The notes beneath the pieces were generated by a model. That model was not told the DNA's origin. It did no database searches and was given only the letters and a program-made list of their open reading frames with translations. Made by a program: the position numbers and the translations under genes. Shown here piece by piece: positions 15,183 through 16,550 of a DNA stretch of 16,550 bases. Origin of the DNA: CAYUMU01 sp964445985 (lineage in GTDB: Bacteria; Planctomycetota; Planctomycetia; Pirellulales; S012-138). The stretch lies in contig CAYUMU010000117.1 of NCBI GenBank assembly GCA_964445985.1, positions 1 to 16,550 of the forward strand. The letters are read 5' to 3'. The stretch's first letter is position 1, and every line of letters starts with the position of its first letter.

Positions 15183-16280
15183 CTATTTAGCTTCGGAGCA
15201 CTCCGCGGCGGCCGCAGTTTCCGTGGGCCGGCCGGGCACGCGTCCTTGCAAATTGCGATGGGCGATCAGCTCCGCCAGGATGCTCACGGCGATTTCCGGC
15301 ACCGTTTGCGAACCGATATCGATACCCAAGGGAGCGTACACCTGGGCCAGGGCTTCTTCACGGATGCCTTCGCGGCGGAGATCGTCGAAGATGAGTTTGA
15401 TCTTCCGCCGGCTGCCGATCATGCCCAGGTAGCGGGCGCCGCGATTGATCAGGTGAAACAAGGCCTCTTCGTCATGACCATGCCCTCGGGTCACAATCAG
15501 GCAAAACGTGTGCGGGGTGATCTCCAGCTTGGGCAAGACTTCGCCCATGGGACCGCAGATGCGCTGGGTCGCTCGGGGAAATCGCTCTTCGCTGGCATAC
15601 ACTTCGCGATCGTCGACCACCCACACCTCGAAATCGAGATCCACCGCCCAAGAAGCCACGGCTTGACCGACGTGTCCACCGCCGACGATGACAAGCGTGC
15701 ACCGCGGCAAGTTTGGCAAGTAGGCAACTCCGGCGGCGGCCCGCGGCCGAGGGCGGTCGCCCAGCCGGGGCATTTGCGAAATCACGCCGTGGGGCAGTGT
15801 TGCCGCGGGCGACCGGCAGCTGGCGAGCAGCTGGCCTTCGGCGTCGCACAGCCAGCAAGCCGTGGCAGTCGTCCCGGCCTTTTCTTCATCGAACACAATC
15901 GCTTCGCAACAGCCCGCGCCGCTTTCGAGCTGCTTGGACAGCAAGTCCAGGTAACGCACGGTTTCTTCGTCGCGGCACGGATCGACTAGAATTTGCATGC
16001 GGCCGCCGCAGATCAGACCGTCATCCCAGCCGTAATCGTTATCGAGCTGAAAGCACATGATCTCCGGCTGTCCGTCGGCCAAGTTTTTAAGTGCCCGACG
16101 TTTGACTTCCGCTTCCACGCAGCCGCCGCCCAAGGTGCCGGCCTGGCTGCCGTCGGCGAAGACAAGCATGCCAGCCCCCGCTTTTTGTGGAGTGGAGCCA
16201 CGAGTTTCGACCAGCCGGCAATAGGCGACAGGCCGTTGTTCTTGGATCGCTTGCAATAGTTTGCGGAGTACGGTTTGCAT
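15183..16280 (-). CDS. XdhC/CoxI family molybdoenzyme maturation protein
   Basis: A 365-residue protein with both parts of the XdhC family. The N-terminal XdhC_CoxI part has VETRGSTPQKAGAGMLV (24-40) and GTLGGGCVEAEVKRRAL (48-64), including the conserved Cys54. The C-terminal Rossmann part has LVIVGGGHVGQAVASWA (196-212), VVDDRE (221-226), TRGHGHDEEAL (264-274), YLGMIGSRRK (284-293) and PLGIDIGSQTVPEIAVSILAELI (317-339). XdhC proteins bind molybdenum cofactor, promote its sulfuration and help insert it into xanthine-dehydrogenase-type hydroxylases. No such enzyme is in the window; it could lie beyond the right edge or elsewhere. I chose the ATG at 16280. A TTG nine codons upstream (16307) keeps the frame open, but neither start has a ribosome site. 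It is followed by holA after 101 bp, and its upstream region ends at a group II intron. Confidence 0.88.
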   Translation of the reverse strand: MQTVLRKLLQAIQEQRPVAYCRLVETRGSTPQKAGAGMLVFADGSQAGTLGGGCVEAEVKRRALKNLADGQPEIMCFQLDNDYGWDDGLICGGRMQILVDPCRDEETVRYLDLLSKQLESGAGCCEAIVFDEEKAGTTATACWLCDAEGQLLASCRSPAATLPHGVISQMPRLGDRPRPRAAAGVAYLPNLPRCTLVIVGGGHVGQAVASWAVDLDFEVWVVDDREVYASEERFPRATQRICGPMGEVLPKLEITPHTFCLIVTRGHGHDEEALFHLINRGARYLGMIGSRRKIKLIFDDLRREGIREEALAQVYAPLGIDIGSQTVPEIAVSILAELIAHRNLQGRVPGRPTETAAAAECSEAK

Positions 16281-16497
16281 GGATGGGGAGCGATGGGGTC
16301 GGAGCAACAGGGAAGGAACGCCAGGCCGCGCGGGGTGCGGTCAGGTTGCCGCTGCCGGCAGCAGGCTCGCGGGCAGATCCCTTGCCAGCGCGGTTGCACG
16401 GCTATTATCTCCCCCACGCCGCGGCTTCTCAATGCCGGCGAGGCGAATTATCGCGCCTGGAACCCCCCGCCGCCGCGAACCTGGGAGGGGAATTCCA
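16281..16497. other. xdhC-like gene upstream region, no gene recognised
   Basis: GC-rich spacer between the XdhC-like start and the intron end. No protein or RNA gene is recognised. A minus-strand GATAAT near 16407 could be a -10 element, but I see no good -35 partner. Confidence 0.35.
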
Positions 16498-16550
16498 ATC
16501 GGGATAGGGGGGAGCCTTTCGGCTCCGCCCCTCCCACACCACCGTACGTA
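16498..16550 (-). mobile_element. group II intron, 3' end only (domain VI and edge of domain V)
   Basis: Read on the minus strand, the edge begins TACGTACGGT, which looks like the 3' strand of a domain V. Then comes a hairpin: GGGAGGGG, a bulged C, GGAGCC, a GAAA loop, GGCTCC, then CCCCTATCCC. An unpaired A (opposite t16505) sits seven bases before a CCCGAT end, where the branch-point A of domain VI should be, and the AT end fits the intron consensus AY. The 3' splice site would be between 16498 and 16497. The rest, including any reverse transcriptase, lies outside the window. Confidence 0.65.

Overview
The window is about 16.5 kb of GC-rich bacterial DNA. It most likely comes from a planctomycete, probably of the Pirellulales type. 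The reasons are a secreted protein joining DUF1080 (3-keto-disaccharide hydrolase-like) domains to a PQQ-like propeller with EF-hands, a polyprenyl synthase fused to a DUF116 domain beside a squalene-hopene-cyclase-like protein, weak or absent Shine-Dalgarno sequences at many starts, and several families of short intergenic repeats. The assignment is inferred from gene content; there is no rRNA or other phylogenetic marker here.

Layout. The left half (52-8555) is all on the minus strand. Read in the direction of transcription it holds citrate synthase (gltA), a 0.7 kb spacer that may hide a small ORF, an SHC-like class II terpene cyclase, a DUF116-polyprenyl synthase fusion 22 bp behind it, a class I SAM methyltransferase, an AlaC-type aminotransferase and a small ADP-ribosylation/crystallin-J1-like protein. 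A 571 bp divergent spacer separates gltA from the plus-strand block. That block holds a 969-residue secreted DUF1080-DUF1080-carboxypeptidase-regulatory-PQQ/EF-hand protein, a four-helix-bundle (S23/IVP family) gene wrapped in heptamer repeats, and asparaginyl-tRNA synthetase (asnS). asnS converges on holA (DNA polymerase III delta) across a pair of inverted palindromic repeats. Upstream of holA on the minus strand is an XdhC-family maturation protein. The last about 50 bases look like the 3' end (domain VI and the edge of domain V) of a minus-strand group II intron.

How the genes relate. Most genes are housekeeping: gltA, asnS, holA, alaC. The part most likely to be an undescribed system is the two-gene terpenoid unit at 2610-6528. 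A prenyl-chain elongase carrying a cysteine-rich DUF116 module is paired with a DxDD-type cyclase whose C-terminal motif departs from true squalene-hopene cyclases. No HpnC, HpnD or HpnE squalene-forming gene is present in the window. A product other than hopene, made from a linear polyprenyl precursor, is therefore a reasonable hypothesis, though not shown. The second theme is repeats sitting exactly at gene ends. In three places a repeat starts at, or supplies, a TAG stop codon, and one repeat family brackets the four-helix-bundle gene like the ends of a small cassette.
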